Shown one piece after another: positions 15,451 to 23,157 of a stretch of 23,157 nt of DNA. The stretch is from a candidate division Zixibacteria bacterium 4484_93 (GTDB taxonomy: Bacteria > UBP14 > UBA6098 > 4484-93). Where the stretch lies: contig NATO01000004.1 of the NCBI GenBank assembly GCA_002085385.1, positions 1-23,157 of the forward strand, in the 5' to 3' direction. The notes beneath the pieces are model-generated. The model searched no databases and was not told the origin of the DNA. It saw nothing but the letters and a program-made list of their open reading frames with translations. Each line of letters begins with the position of its first letter. The first letter of the stretch is position 1. The translations under genes and the position numbers were made by a program.

Positions 15451-15522
15451 TACCGCTAAGGGGAGTCGAACCCCTGCTGCCGGCGTGAGAGGCCGGTGTC
15501 CTAACCACTAGACGATAGCGGC
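15451..15522 (-). tRNA. tRNA-Glu (anticodon CTC)
   Basis: This is a 72-base cloverleaf on the minus strand. The acceptor stem is GCCGCTA/TAGCGGT (first pair G-T), the D arm is GTCT...GGAC, and the anticodon stem is CCGGC/GCCGG around loop CTCTCAC, giving CTC, which reads GAG. The T stem is AGGGG/CCCCT and the discriminator is A. CCA is not encoded. Confidence 0.97.
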
Positions 15523-15535
15523 ATTCTTGAATGTT

Positions 15536-15563
15536 AAAGTATCCATTTTAGAAGCCCTGTCAA
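15536..15563 (-). promoter_or_regulatory. Probable sigma-70 promoter for tRNA-Glu
   Basis: Minus strand TTGACA (15563-15558), a 16-base spacer, then TACTTT (15541-15536). The predicted start is about 7 bases downstream, just before the tRNA-Glu 5' end at 15522. The -35 is perfect; the -10 matches four of six. Confidence 0.6.
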
Positions 15564-15584
15564 GAGGATTTTTTCACCAATATC

Positions 15585-15594
15585 GACAATTGTC
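15585..15594. other. Perfect 10-base palindrome GACAATTGTC between divergent promoters
   Basis: The palindrome lies between the leftward tRNA-Glu promoter and the rightward promoter at 15612, about 20 bases upstream of both -35 boxes. The position suits an operator or activator site, but a 10-base palindrome can also arise by chance in AT-rich spacer. Confidence 0.3.
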
Positions 15595-15611
15595 AGAAAA
15601 CTAAAATAAAC

Positions 15612-15640
15612 TTGACTTTAAGCGATAAAAAGATTATAAT
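15612..15640 (+). promoter_or_regulatory. Near-consensus sigma-70 promoter for the secreted-protein genes
   Basis: TTGACT (15612-15617), a 17-base spacer and TATAAT (15635-15640) differ from the consensus at one base only. The transcript would start near 15647, about 30 bases before the TTG codon at 15678 used as start for the downstream gene. A longer reading frame from the TTG inside the -35 box could not be translated from this promoter. Confidence 0.85.
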
Positions 15641-15677
15641 TAAAAAAAAGAAATATAGAAAGGTAAGGCAAGGTATA

Positions 15678-16916
15678 TTGAAAGAGAAGTTCTGTTTGAT
15701 TTTGTTATTTATTCTTCTTGTTATTGGTTCTCTGTCTGCCTCGGAGACTAACTGGATAATAAATTTCGAGTTTTACACTGCGGATACGCTCATCTCCACA
15801 GACCGTTATAACAGAGCAGCGGTGCATCCTGATGCATCATTGGGGCATGATATATTCGATGCGGAGGAGCTTTTCCCTCCTTTCATTTACTATGTGATGC
15901 TCTACTTTCCACATGATAATCCGGAAGACCTAAACACATACTGGGAGCCGCCATATAACTACAAATACACCTTCGATTATCACCCACCCATCCTCGAGGG
16001 AGAGGATTCTTGGTATATGGAAGCGTATGTTGGACTGAGTTTCCCTACTGATGTCATATTATCATGGCGGAATATAGGCTCTGTCCCTTTTGATATGGGA
16101 CTCTTCCTTGTCGATACCACCATATCGGATACGGTGAACTTGAGAGCGGAGCAGTTTTTTACATTCCACACCGCCAGTATGCTGACCGGATATGATTTTA
16201 TCGCGAGAAGGAATGTGAACACAGATTTTAGGTTAGTCCCTGTCTCCACAGAACTCACCACGGGGGTTGTCGCTCGCTTTTATCCTTACATCTACGATGT
16301 TCACGGCGACTCGCTTCTGGTTCCAGTCACATGGAGAACAAATCCAGATGGTATAGGATATTTTCTCGATAACTCCCGATTTATCCCGACAGAGGAGGGA
16401 GATGCTTACATCATAGCGGACTACTATCATCTGAGGGAGGACAGCGTTCTCGTCCACATATCGGGTGAGTATGACTCAATATCGCTTCCGCTTCGACCGG
16501 GATGGAATACAATAAGTTTGCCGGTGACACCGGCAATTGCATCGGCTGACACAGCACTGGGTGATGCATTCAGCAGTCTACTCTTTTCCTTCGAGCCCAC
16601 CGGGTATGCGTATGAGAGGGCAGAGACCGTTGGAGTGGGCACAGGATATTTTGTCTATTCTGATGAGGATACGAGCATAACGGTTTCTGGTGTTCCTGCA
16701 AGGGAGGTCAGCATACCGCTTTCTCCCGGCTGGAACCTCATCGGGGTGCCGTTTGGAGAAATAGACGAGATAACAACCAGTCCCCCTGACGCTATCTGGG
16801 AGGAGTTCTTCTGGTTCAATCCGGATTTGAGGAGATACGAAACAGAAAGCTCACTTCTACCTGGCAGGGGATACTGGGTCGCAGCATTTGAGGAGTGTGA
16901 CTTACTTATAAGATAA
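15678..16916 (+). CDS. Secreted protein with a 'YFPH' domain and two PGWN/GYWV modules
   Basis: This 412-residue protein is of unknown function. The start is taken as TTG 15678 because it lies about 30 bases after the promoter start site and gives a clean signal peptide (MKEKFCLILLFILLVIGSLSAS); AAGG at 15665-15668 is a weak ribosome site. Residues about 55-168 form a domain beginning GHDIFDAEELFPP..YYVMLYFPH and continuing through a Trp/Leu-rich sandwich-like part (DVILSWRNIGSVPFDMGLFL). Near 270-338 and 346-412 are two copies of a module that opens PLxPGWNxIxxP and closes G.GYxV. The closing segments are TGYFVYSDEDTSITV and GRGYWVAAFEECDLLI. No catalytic motif is visible. The protein ends at the second module and lacks the C-terminal sorting domain of its neighbour, which starts ten bases downstream. 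Confidence 0.8.
   Translation: MKEKFCLILLFILLVIGSLSASETNWIINFEFYTADTLISTDRYNRAAVHPDASLGHDIFDAEELFPPFIYYVMLYFPHDNPEDLNTYWEPPYNYKYTFDYHPPILEGEDSWYMEAYVGLSFPTDVILSWRNIGSVPFDMGLFLVDTTISDTVNLRAEQFFTFHTASMLTGYDFIARRNVNTDFRLVPVSTELTTGVVARFYPYIYDVHGDSLLVPVTWRTNPDGIGYFLDNSRFIPTEEGDAYIIADYYHLREDSVLVHISGEYDSISLPLRPGWNTISLPVTPAIASADTALGDAFSSLLFSFEPTGYAYERAETVGVGTGYFVYSDEDTSITVSGVPAREVSIPLSPGWNLIGVPFGEIDEITTSPPDAIWEEFFWFNPDLRRYETESSLLPGRGYWVAAFEECDLLIR
16491..16913 (+). repeat. Two tandem PGWN/GYWV protein modules
   Basis: Copy 1 (about 16491-16691) and copy 2 (about 16713-16913) both read P-L-x-P-G-W-N-x-I, then an aromatic Y..Y or F.P segment, then G-x-G-Y-[FW]-V and a hydrophobic strand. A third, longer copy lies in the next gene (about 19402-19680). 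DNA identity between the copies is low, so the duplication is old. Confidence 0.6.
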
Positions 16917-16926
16917 GGGGATAAAG

Positions 16927-19900
16927 ATGAAAGAGAGAATGCGGATAGCTTTGTTGTCATTGGCGATGCTTCTTACCCTATTGGGTGCAAGCTTCTCTGG
17001 TAATCTCTATAAGGAGCATTTTGAGAGCCTTCGCTATTGTGACATCCCACAGACCACAGGCGAGTGGAATATCTCCGATGGACAGGCAAATGCACCGGGG
17101 CACCTTGCAGAATCAACCTATGTTGCTTTGAACGGAGCAAGCAAGAAAATCCAGACTGTGGACAGATACGCTTACATCGCAACCAGCTATGGAGTTGAGA
17201 TAGTCGACCTTGCACCTAATCCACCCGCATTGGTCGGTTCACTCAGCATCGGGGATTGTGTGGACATCGGTGTGCTCGGTAAATATGCATATCTTCTGAC
17301 CACCGCCGGAAACGATAGCCTTGTCAAGGTCGATGTTTCTGACCCGACATCTCCTTCATTTGCTGCAGATGTAAATGTATCCAACCCATCTGGATTAACC
17401 CTGACGAACAAATATGCATACATCGTTGCAGGAAACTCAATCTACTGCTATGACATATCCGGAACCGGGATAACAGCCGTTTCCAACCGCCCCCTCTCGG
17501 GAACGGGTGTCGATGTTGACGCCTATGGGAAGTATATGGTTGTTGTCGAGAAGAGCAACAACCGTCTGGAGATTGTGAACGCATCAAACCCAGCAAGTAT
17601 GACCCTCGAAGGAAACTGTGCACTGTCACATATCAAGCTAACAGAAGAGCTACATACGGGGGGAGCGAGTGCAACGGGTATTTCTGTCGGTAGTTCCTAT
17701 GCGCTTATTGCCGATTCAACATCCAATCTGCAGGCGTTCTTCGTCGGTGATACAGCGGCACCTGCAGGAACTCTATGGGCAGACATAATATTCCCCGAAA
17801 CAACATATGTCGGCAAGACTTCAGGCAGGACGCTTCTCGATGTGGAAACCATAGGAAACTTGGCTTACTTTTCTATGCATATGTATGGAATTATGGTGGC
17901 TGATATTTCTAACCTGACGGATATGCGGGTCATCGACTCGTTTGCTGTCAGCGGGGCACCCTGCGGGCTCGACATAGACGGAAACGAACTCTTCCTCGCA
18001 GCAGGTGATGAGGGGGTATATGCATATACCATACAGGATTCGGTATTGTCAAGCAGTTGGCACACCAACGGCATCAGTGAGATAATAGATGTCGCTGCAA
18101 GCGATTCATTTGTCTATGCCGCAGTATCCAACGGTTCACTCGGCGTTAGAAAACTGCGAAGAAGCGATGGAACTCTGCTCGCATCCTACTATACATCGTC
18201 ACCCGTTTTTGGGGTATATGTCTATGGTGACTATGTCTATGCAGCAGCAACGGCAGTCGGAGTCGTAAAGCTGACCAAAGACCTTTCAGCGGTTGATACA
18301 TTCACCACAACCGATGTCTGGGGCATTTGCGCCGATGGACAGTATGTTTATGTTGCGGACAAGATGGATGGTCTAAAGGTGGTAGCATCCGATGATATGA
18401 CAGAGGTTACTACAGTCTCGACTGCTACCCTCGGTGGCGACCCACACGGCGTAATAGTCAAGAATAGCCTCGCCTATGTTGCACTGGACACACTCGTTAC
18501 CATCTTGGATGTCACAAACCCCGCAAACCCAACGGTATTCGGTCACAGTCCAGCAGGGATTCTACCATCAGGGATTGCACCCGTTGGAGATTATCTCATA
18601 GCCGCCGACAATGCAGGCGGTGCAAAGAGCCTGTATTACTTTGATAATATGATTTATACCAAGAAAACGGACTACGAGTTTCACTCCACCGATGTCAGGG
18701 ATACCTGCACCGGTGACAACACCGAATATAACGGCGTATACTGGAGATGTTACCAGCAGAAAGATGCTGATACCGATACAACTGATTACTATCTGGTACT
18801 TGTTAGCGCATCAGCCGACTCAGATACCCTTTTCATCTTCAGGGACGAGGCGGAACCAGAACCGGGACCAGGAGGTGAGATTGCATACTATCCTTTCTCT
18901 GACACATTCAGCGAACTTTACTGGTGCGGCATACACGAGGACAATCTGACCTCACCGGACTTCGACCTTATAATAGACTCCATCATTATCGGGGATACAC
19001 TCGCCGATTTCTCCCGCAAGTGGCGTGTGCCAATAGCTGTCGACGGAGATGGTGGAGGGTTTGTCGAGCTGGAACTCGCCGGGGACTCATCCGCAACATA
19101 CGGATACGACGATGGGATAGACACACTCTACACCCCAACAGGGGTATTCGATGCATACTTCATAGTCGATGGGATGATGTTGCAGAAAAACCATATCGGG
19201 CTGTTCGAGAAGCCGAAGGATATAATTCTAAAGGTCGAAGGGGATGATGCAACCATCCGCTGGAACCCGGGAGACCTGCCAGACGGGAATTTTTCCCTCG
19301 CTGGTGTCGATATGAAGGAAGATTCATCTCTCACTGCCACCGATGGCGAGGAACTCGCGCTTATCCAGGAACCGCTCTATAATCTGTTCTATCAGAGGAG
19401 GCTTTCTCCCGGATGGAATATCGCCTCGCTCGTAGCAGATGGACCGGACAACTCTGCCAGAAACATACTCGGCGAGGGAGGGATAGCATTCGCTTATGAC
19501 CCTGTTGGGAGAAGATATATACGAGCGGATACCTTGAGTCCCGGCGAGCCAGAAGCTTCTCTCATCCCAGGGAGCTTCTTTAGATATGACCCGATTGCAC
19601 GAGGGTATGAAAACATCGCAACACTTACATCAGGTGAAGGATACTGGGTCGCAGCAGAGAGCGAGTGCGATATGACAATCGACTACACGATGCAAACAGG
19701 GATGAAAAAGCGGCTCATAAAGACCCCTGATTGGTATGTTACGATGAGAGCAGGAGATAATACCCTCGATTTCGGCTGTGGAAGAGGAGCTACGACAGGA
19801 TACGACTATCTGTTCGACATACTCCTGCCGCCTGCCTTACCGGGTGAGGGACAAGCTGCAATTGTCGAGGATGTTCCCATTACACCCGAGTTCAAGCGGA

Positions 19901-20379
19901 GCATTCATCCGAGAAACAAACTCTCCTGGGAGATTACTCTATCGGAGGATAGAGTGGTAGTTTTCGACACGAAACAGCTCCCGAGCAATCTCGCACTCTA
20001 CATCGATGGGAATGGAAACAGAAGCAGGATAGAAAGCAATCGAGAATTTGCCCTTTCAGCTGGAAGATATAAGATATTTGCAAAACAGAGCAATCTACCG
20101 AAGAGGCTCTATCTCGACCCGGCATTTCCCAACCCGTTCAATGCGAGTGTGAAACTGACATTCGGGCTACCAGAAGAAGGGAAGGTGGAACTTGCTATTT
20201 ACAACATCCTCGGTCAGAAGGTAAAAACGCTTGTGGATAATACGCTTCCTGCTGGCGAGTACAGCATTCTCTGGGATGGCAAAACAGCCGAAGAAAAGAC
20301 TGCACCAACAGGGGTGTACTTCTACAGAATTACATTCGAGGAGAAAAAGGTAACGAGGAAGATGCTACTTCTGAGGTAG
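16927..20379 (+). CDS. Large secreted LVIVD beta-propeller protein with C-terminal sorting (Por/T9SS-like) domain
   Basis: This is a 1150-residue exported protein. A signal peptide (MKERMRIALLSLAMLLTLLG, cleavage near 20-25) is followed by many LVIVD-type propeller repeats (about 75-600), each with a YAY(I/V/L) strand and a (I/V)DVSDP-like strand. Two copies of the domain seen in the preceding gene lie at about 720-823 (TYGYDDGIDTL start) and 954-1053 (TGYDYLFDILLPP start). Between them (826-918) is a PGWN/GYWV module, itself with an internal duplication (FAYDPVGRRY and FRYDPIARGY). Residues 1055-1150 form a type A sorting/FlgD-like Ig domain: PAFPNPFN, VELAIYNILGQKVKTL, GVYFYRI, and basic end TRKMLLLR. 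This predicts surface display or release by a type IX-like route. No enzyme motif is visible. It is probably transcribed with the gene ten bases upstream. Confidence 0.87.
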   Translation: MKERMRIALLSLAMLLTLLGASFSGNLYKEHFESLRYCDIPQTTGEWNISDGQANAPGHLAESTYVALNGASKKIQTVDRYAYIATSYGVEIVDLAPNPPALVGSLSIGDCVDIGVLGKYAYLLTTAGNDSLVKVDVSDPTSPSFAADVNVSNPSGLTLTNKYAYIVAGNSIYCYDISGTGITAVSNRPLSGTGVDVDAYGKYMVVVEKSNNRLEIVNASNPASMTLEGNCALSHIKLTEELHTGGASATGISVGSSYALIADSTSNLQAFFVGDTAAPAGTLWADIIFPETTYVGKTSGRTLLDVETIGNLAYFSMHMYGIMVADISNLTDMRVIDSFAVSGAPCGLDIDGNELFLAAGDEGVYAYTIQDSVLSSSWHTNGISEIIDVAASDSFVYAAVSNGSLGVRKLRRSDGTLLASYYTSSPVFGVYVYGDYVYAAATAVGVVKLTKDLSAVDTFTTTDVWGICADGQYVYVADKMDGLKVVASDDMTEVTTVSTATLGGDPHGVIVKNSLAYVALDTLVTILDVTNPANPTVFGHSPAGILPSGIAPVGDYLIAADNAGGAKSLYYFDNMIYTKKTDYEFHSTDVRDTCTGDNTEYNGVYWRCYQQKDADTDTTDYYLVLVSASADSDTLFIFRDEAEPEPGPGGEIAYYPFSDTFSELYWCGIHEDNLTSPDFDLIIDSIIIGDTLADFSRKWRVPIAVDGDGGGFVELELAGDSSATYGYDDGIDTLYTPTGVFDAYFIVDGMMLQKNHIGLFEKPKDIILKVEGDDATIRWNPGDLPDGNFSLAGVDMKEDSSLTATDGEELALIQEPLYNLFYQRRLSPGWNIASLVADGPDNSARNILGEGGIAFAYDPVGRRYIRADTLSPGEPEASLIPGSFFRYDPIARGYENIATLTSGEGYWVAAESECDMTIDYTMQTGMKKRLIKTPDWYVTMRAGDNTLDFGCGRGATTGYDYLFDILLPPALPGEGQAAIVEDVPITPEFKRSIHPRNKLSWEITLSEDRVVVFDTKQLPSNLALYIDGNGNRSRIESNREFALSAGRYKIFAKQSNLPKRLYLDPAFPNPFNASVKLTFGLPEEGKVELAIYNILGQKVKTLVDNTLPAGEYSILWDGKTAEEKTAPTGVYFYRITFEEKKVTRKMLLLR

Positions 20380-20383
20380 CTGC

Positions 20384-20411
20384 TGGACTTTCCCCCATTT
20401 TTCTATATATT
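20384..20411 (+). promoter_or_regulatory. Possible promoter giving a leaderless mfd transcript
   Basis: TGGACT (20384-20389), 16 bases, then TATATT (20406-20411) precede the mfd ATG at 20420 by only eight bases. A start 7-9 bases after the -10 would fall at or next to the ATG. No Shine-Dalgarno is present in the pyrimidine-rich spacer. The -35 matches four of six positions, so this call is tentative. Confidence 0.35.
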
Positions 20412-20419
20412 TTCTCTCT

Positions 20420-23157
20420 ATGCTCGAAAGCCTGAAAAAGATTGTTGCGTCATCGGATGCGGCAGGTCAGCTTATTAAAGGGATAAGGGAAGGGAATTCG
20501 TTCTTCCTTCAGCCTGTGCCAGCAGGATTCCTCGCTATGCTCATCTCCGCTGTCTTCCGCAGGACAAAAAGAACCGTGGTCGTTGTTGCACCAGAGAAGA
20601 CAGAAGACATATTAGCTGATATCGAACTCGTCGAGAAAAGAACGCTTTACTTCCCCGCTTACGACATCCTGCCTTACGATACCAACCTCCCCGACACAGA
20701 GATTGTCGCCCGAAGGATAGAAACAGTGTATCGAATGAGGGAATCGCCGAGGCAAACAATTGTAACAAGCCCGAGGGCACTTCTCGAGAAAAGCATCCCT
20801 GAGCGGTTACTGGGACCAATAAAAATTCACAAGGGTGAAACAGTCGAGCTGGAAGAACTAAAGGCAAAGCTTGTCGAGAATGGATATAAAAGTTGCGATA
20901 CCACAGGATATATCGGTGAGTTCTCATCGCGTGGAGGGATATTAGATATCTTCACACCGGGGACAGTCGACCCGGTGAGGCTCGAATTTTTCGGGGACAC
21001 AGTCGAATCCATAAGGCTATTCTCCGCAAGGAACCAACGCTCGATAAGAAAGATAAAGGAGTGCACAATCCTCCCCCCTACCGAGGCGATATCGCTCGTG
21101 AGGGCAACAAGAGGTAATAGGATACAGGAGAAGATGAATCCCGATATTGCACAGAAACTTCCAAAAGGAGAGATAGAGAAACTTGTTGACCGTCTCCAAT
21201 TCGACCCGGAGTTCCCTGGGTATCTCTGGTTTGCGCCGCTCTTCTCACCCGAAGCAAATACGCTGCTCGATTACCTCCCGGAGGATACTATCTTTATCAT
21301 CACAGAAGAGGAAGAACTCCGTCGCCAGCTCTCTGAATTTGAATCGGAGGCAAACGAGCTTTACACGAGAAAGCTAACAGAGAAAATACAGCCTCTCCCG
21401 CCGGAGCTAATATTCGCTGACAAGGATAAACTTATCCAACAGATTGAACACAGACAGCACATCTCATTCGGATTGAGGGGGAAAGAGTCTCTTCCCGTTT
21501 TCCCACAGGATACCATAGGTGGTGATATAGCGCTCCTACGGGAAACTCTGAAAAGATACAACAGGAACGGATACGAGACCATTATCCTCTGCGACAATGT
21601 CGGGCAGGCAGAGAGGATGAAAAACCTCATCGGAGATGTTCCACTCGCACTCGAGATTGCACCGCTCTCGGAGGGGTTTATATTCACCGAGGGAAAACTG
21701 GCGGCATTCACCGACAACGGGATATTTGCCCGATATCGCAGGCGAGTCAGGAAAAAACGCTATCACGAGGGAACATACGACCAGCCTGTCTCACTCGAAC
21801 CAGGAGACTACCTCGTCCACATCGACTATGGAATAGGGAGATTTGTCGGGATTGAGAACCTGACCATCGGAGATATAACGACCGAATGCATCGTGCTCGA
21901 ATATGACAGGGAGGACAAGCTGTATGTCCCTTCGACCGATTTCCACCTCCTCCAGAGATACGAGGGGAAAACAGCGAATATCAAGCTTGCTCGCCTTACA
22001 AGCGACCGCTGGAAACGGACAAAGAAGAAGGTCAAGCAGAAGGTCACCGAGCTCGCAGGAGAGCTGCTCGAGATATACACCCTGAGGCATAAACTCACCG
22101 GAATACAGCATAAAGGGGATGAAGCCCTGTTCAACCAGCTGGAAGCATCGTTCATCTACGACGAAACGGAGGACCAGGCACGGGCAATAGAAGAGGTGCT
22201 CCTGAATATGGGGGAACCTTATCCGATGGATAGACTCCTGACAGGAGATGTTGGCTTCGGGAAAACGGAGGTAGCCATAAGGGCAGCATTTAGAGCGGTC
22301 CTGAGCGGGTATCAGGTAGCGGTGCTCGTCCCAACAACAATACTGGCTGAACAGCATACAGCAACATTTACAGAAAGGCTATCAGACTTCCCCGTGATAA
22401 TCGAAATGCTATCACGTTTCCGAACAAGAAGAGAGCAGAACCAGATTATCGAGAAACTACGGGAGGGGAAAATCGACATTGTCATCGGAACACACAGACT
22501 ACTCTCAGCGGATGTCGATTTCAAGAAACTGGGGCTTCTCATAATCGATGAGGAGCAGAAGTTCGGCGTAAGGGATAAGGAAAAAATAAAGAGGCTGAAA
22601 CTGAATATCGATGTCCTCTCGATGAGTGCAACCCCGATACCGAGAACACTCTATCTCTCACTCTCAGGAGCGAGGGATATGTCGTTCATAAATACACCGC
22701 CACAGGAGCGGAGACCTATCTACACACAGATAATCGAGTTTAATCCGAAACTCTTCAAGATGATTATCCGCAGGGAGTTGGACCGTGGCGGGCAGGTATT
22801 CTTCCTGCACAATAGGATAAACTCCATCGGAACGGTGGCAAAACTTCTCCGGGAAACACTACCCGATGTCAGACTTGCCATCGGACACGGCAGAATGGAC
22901 GAACAGGAACTCGAAAAGACATTCCTCGACTTTCTCGATAGAAGATTCGACCTGCTCTTATCCACCACAATCATCGAGAGCGGCACGGACATTCCGAATG
23001 TCAACACAATCATCATCAACCATGCAGATAAGCTCGGGCTTGCAGACCTATATCAACTCCGAGGTAGAGTGGGTCGCTCAAAGAGACAGGCATACTGCTA
23101 TCTCGTTGCCCCACCATATCACAGGATGAGTTCGAAGGCAAGGGCACGACTGAAGGC
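20420..23157 (+). CDS. mfd: Transcription-repair coupling factor Mfd, 3' end outside window
   Basis: Mfd removes RNA polymerase stalled at DNA damage and recruits UvrA. The window holds 912 codons plus two bases of a protein usually about 1100-1150 residues; the frame is open throughout. The N-terminal UvrB-like part (about 1-330) includes GEFSSRGGILDIF (near 168) and, as usual for Mfd, a degenerate Walker A. The polymerase-interacting domain starts near 460 (EPGDYLVHIDYGIGRFVGI). The translocase has Walker A GDVGFGKTE (609-617), the DEEQ box IIDEEQKFGV (Asp710), SATPIPRT, and the TRG motif with QLRGRVGRS from 879. The C-terminal UvrA-binding domain is beyond the edge. The ATG at 20420 fits the family's N-terminus but has no Shine-Dalgarno; see the possible leaderless promoter. 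Confidence 0.96.
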   Translation, partial: MLESLKKIVASSDAAGQLIKGIREGNSFFLQPVPAGFLAMLISAVFRRTKRTVVVVAPEKTEDILADIELVEKRTLYFPAYDILPYDTNLPDTEIVARRIETVYRMRESPRQTIVTSPRALLEKSIPERLLGPIKIHKGETVELEELKAKLVENGYKSCDTTGYIGEFSSRGGILDIFTPGTVDPVRLEFFGDTVESIRLFSARNQRSIRKIKECTILPPTEAISLVRATRGNRIQEKMNPDIAQKLPKGEIEKLVDRLQFDPEFPGYLWFAPLFSPEANTLLDYLPEDTIFIITEEEELRRQLSEFESEANELYTRKLTEKIQPLPPELIFADKDKLIQQIEHRQHISFGLRGKESLPVFPQDTIGGDIALLRETLKRYNRNGYETIILCDNVGQAERMKNLIGDVPLALEIAPLSEGFIFTEGKLAAFTDNGIFARYRRRVRKKRYHEGTYDQPVSLEPGDYLVHIDYGIGRFVGIENLTIGDITTECIVLEYDREDKLYVPSTDFHLLQRYEGKTANIKLARLTSDRWKRTKKKVKQKVTELAGELLEIYTLRHKLTGIQHKGDEALFNQLEASFIYDETEDQARAIEEVLLNMGEPYPMDRLLTGDVGFGKTEVAIRAAFRAVLSGYQVAVLVPTTILAEQHTATFTERLSDFPVIIEMLSRFRTRREQNQIIEKLREGKIDIVIGTHRLLSADVDFKKLGLLIIDEEQKFGVRDKEKIKRLKLNIDVLSMSATPIPRTLYLSLSGARDMSFINTPPQERRPIYTQIIEFNPKLFKMIIRRELDRGGQVFFLHNRINSIGTVAKLLRETLPDVRLAIGHGRMDEQELEKTFLDFLDRRFDLLLSTTIIESGTDIPNVNTIIINHADKLGLADLYQLRGRVGRSKRQAYCYLVAPPYHRMSSKARARLK

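Noticed and set aside
16491..16913. CRISPR array or tandem DNA repeat in the secreted-protein genes
   Set aside because: The repetition is at protein level with irregular spacing and low DNA identity. No CRISPR array, insertion sequence or attachment site is seen anywhere in the window.

Overview
The window is 23.2 kb of bacterial chromosome with almost no non-coding DNA. Codon use is rich in AGA/AGG (Arg) and ATA (Ile), and many genes overlap by 4 to 11 bases. Two observations suggest a lineage of the FCB group or a nearby candidate phylum such as WOR-3 or Cloacimonadota. The first is a large secreted protein ending in a type A (Por/type IX-like) sorting domain. The second is the recurring 'PGWN...GYWV' secreted module. 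This placement is an inference; no rRNA or marker phylogeny is visible.

Layout. (1) Bases 1-7713, plus strand: a housekeeping operon with the 3' end of lysS (class II lysyl-tRNA synthetase), a PtsN-like EIIA domain protein, mutS2, a 62-residue [4Fe-4S] ferredoxin, dnaG primase, a primary-type sigma-70 factor and a class I methyltransferase. (2) Bases 7786-14738, plus strand: six tightly coupled genes that join type IV pilus/type II secretion parts to a phosphorelay. They encode a B-box zinc-finger membrane protein with a pseudopilin-like tail, a prepilin fused to a LamG-like domain, a PilB/GspE ATPase fused to a receiver (REC) domain, an HPt protein, a hybrid PAS-PAS-HisKA-HATPase-REC-REC kinase, and a stand-alone REC protein. 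(3) Bases 14784-15522, minus strand: tRNA-Glu(CTC), tRNA-Arg(ACG), tadA and tRNA-Ser(CGA). TadA is the enzyme that deaminates A34 of tRNA-Arg(ACG). Its reading frame ends inside the tRNA-Ser gene. (4) Bases 15612-20379, plus strand: a consensus sigma-70 promoter followed by two secreted proteins that share domains. (5) Bases 20420-23157, plus strand: mfd, cut by the window edge.

The most interesting region is the pilus/phosphorelay operon. The assembly ATPase carries its own C-terminal receiver domain, and the next genes supply an HPt, a multi-receiver kinase and another receiver. The simplest reading is that phosphorylation directly controls an extension ATPase that builds a fibre from a pilin bearing a possible glycan-binding domain. 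No inner-membrane platform protein (PilC/GspF), secretin, prepilin peptidase or retraction ATPase is in the window, so these would have to come from elsewhere. Other points of note are an apparent in-frame loss of about 50 residues from the lysS active site, a sigma factor with unusual residues in the -10-reading region, the tadA/tRNA arrangement, and a mfd start with no Shine-Dalgarno that may be leaderless.
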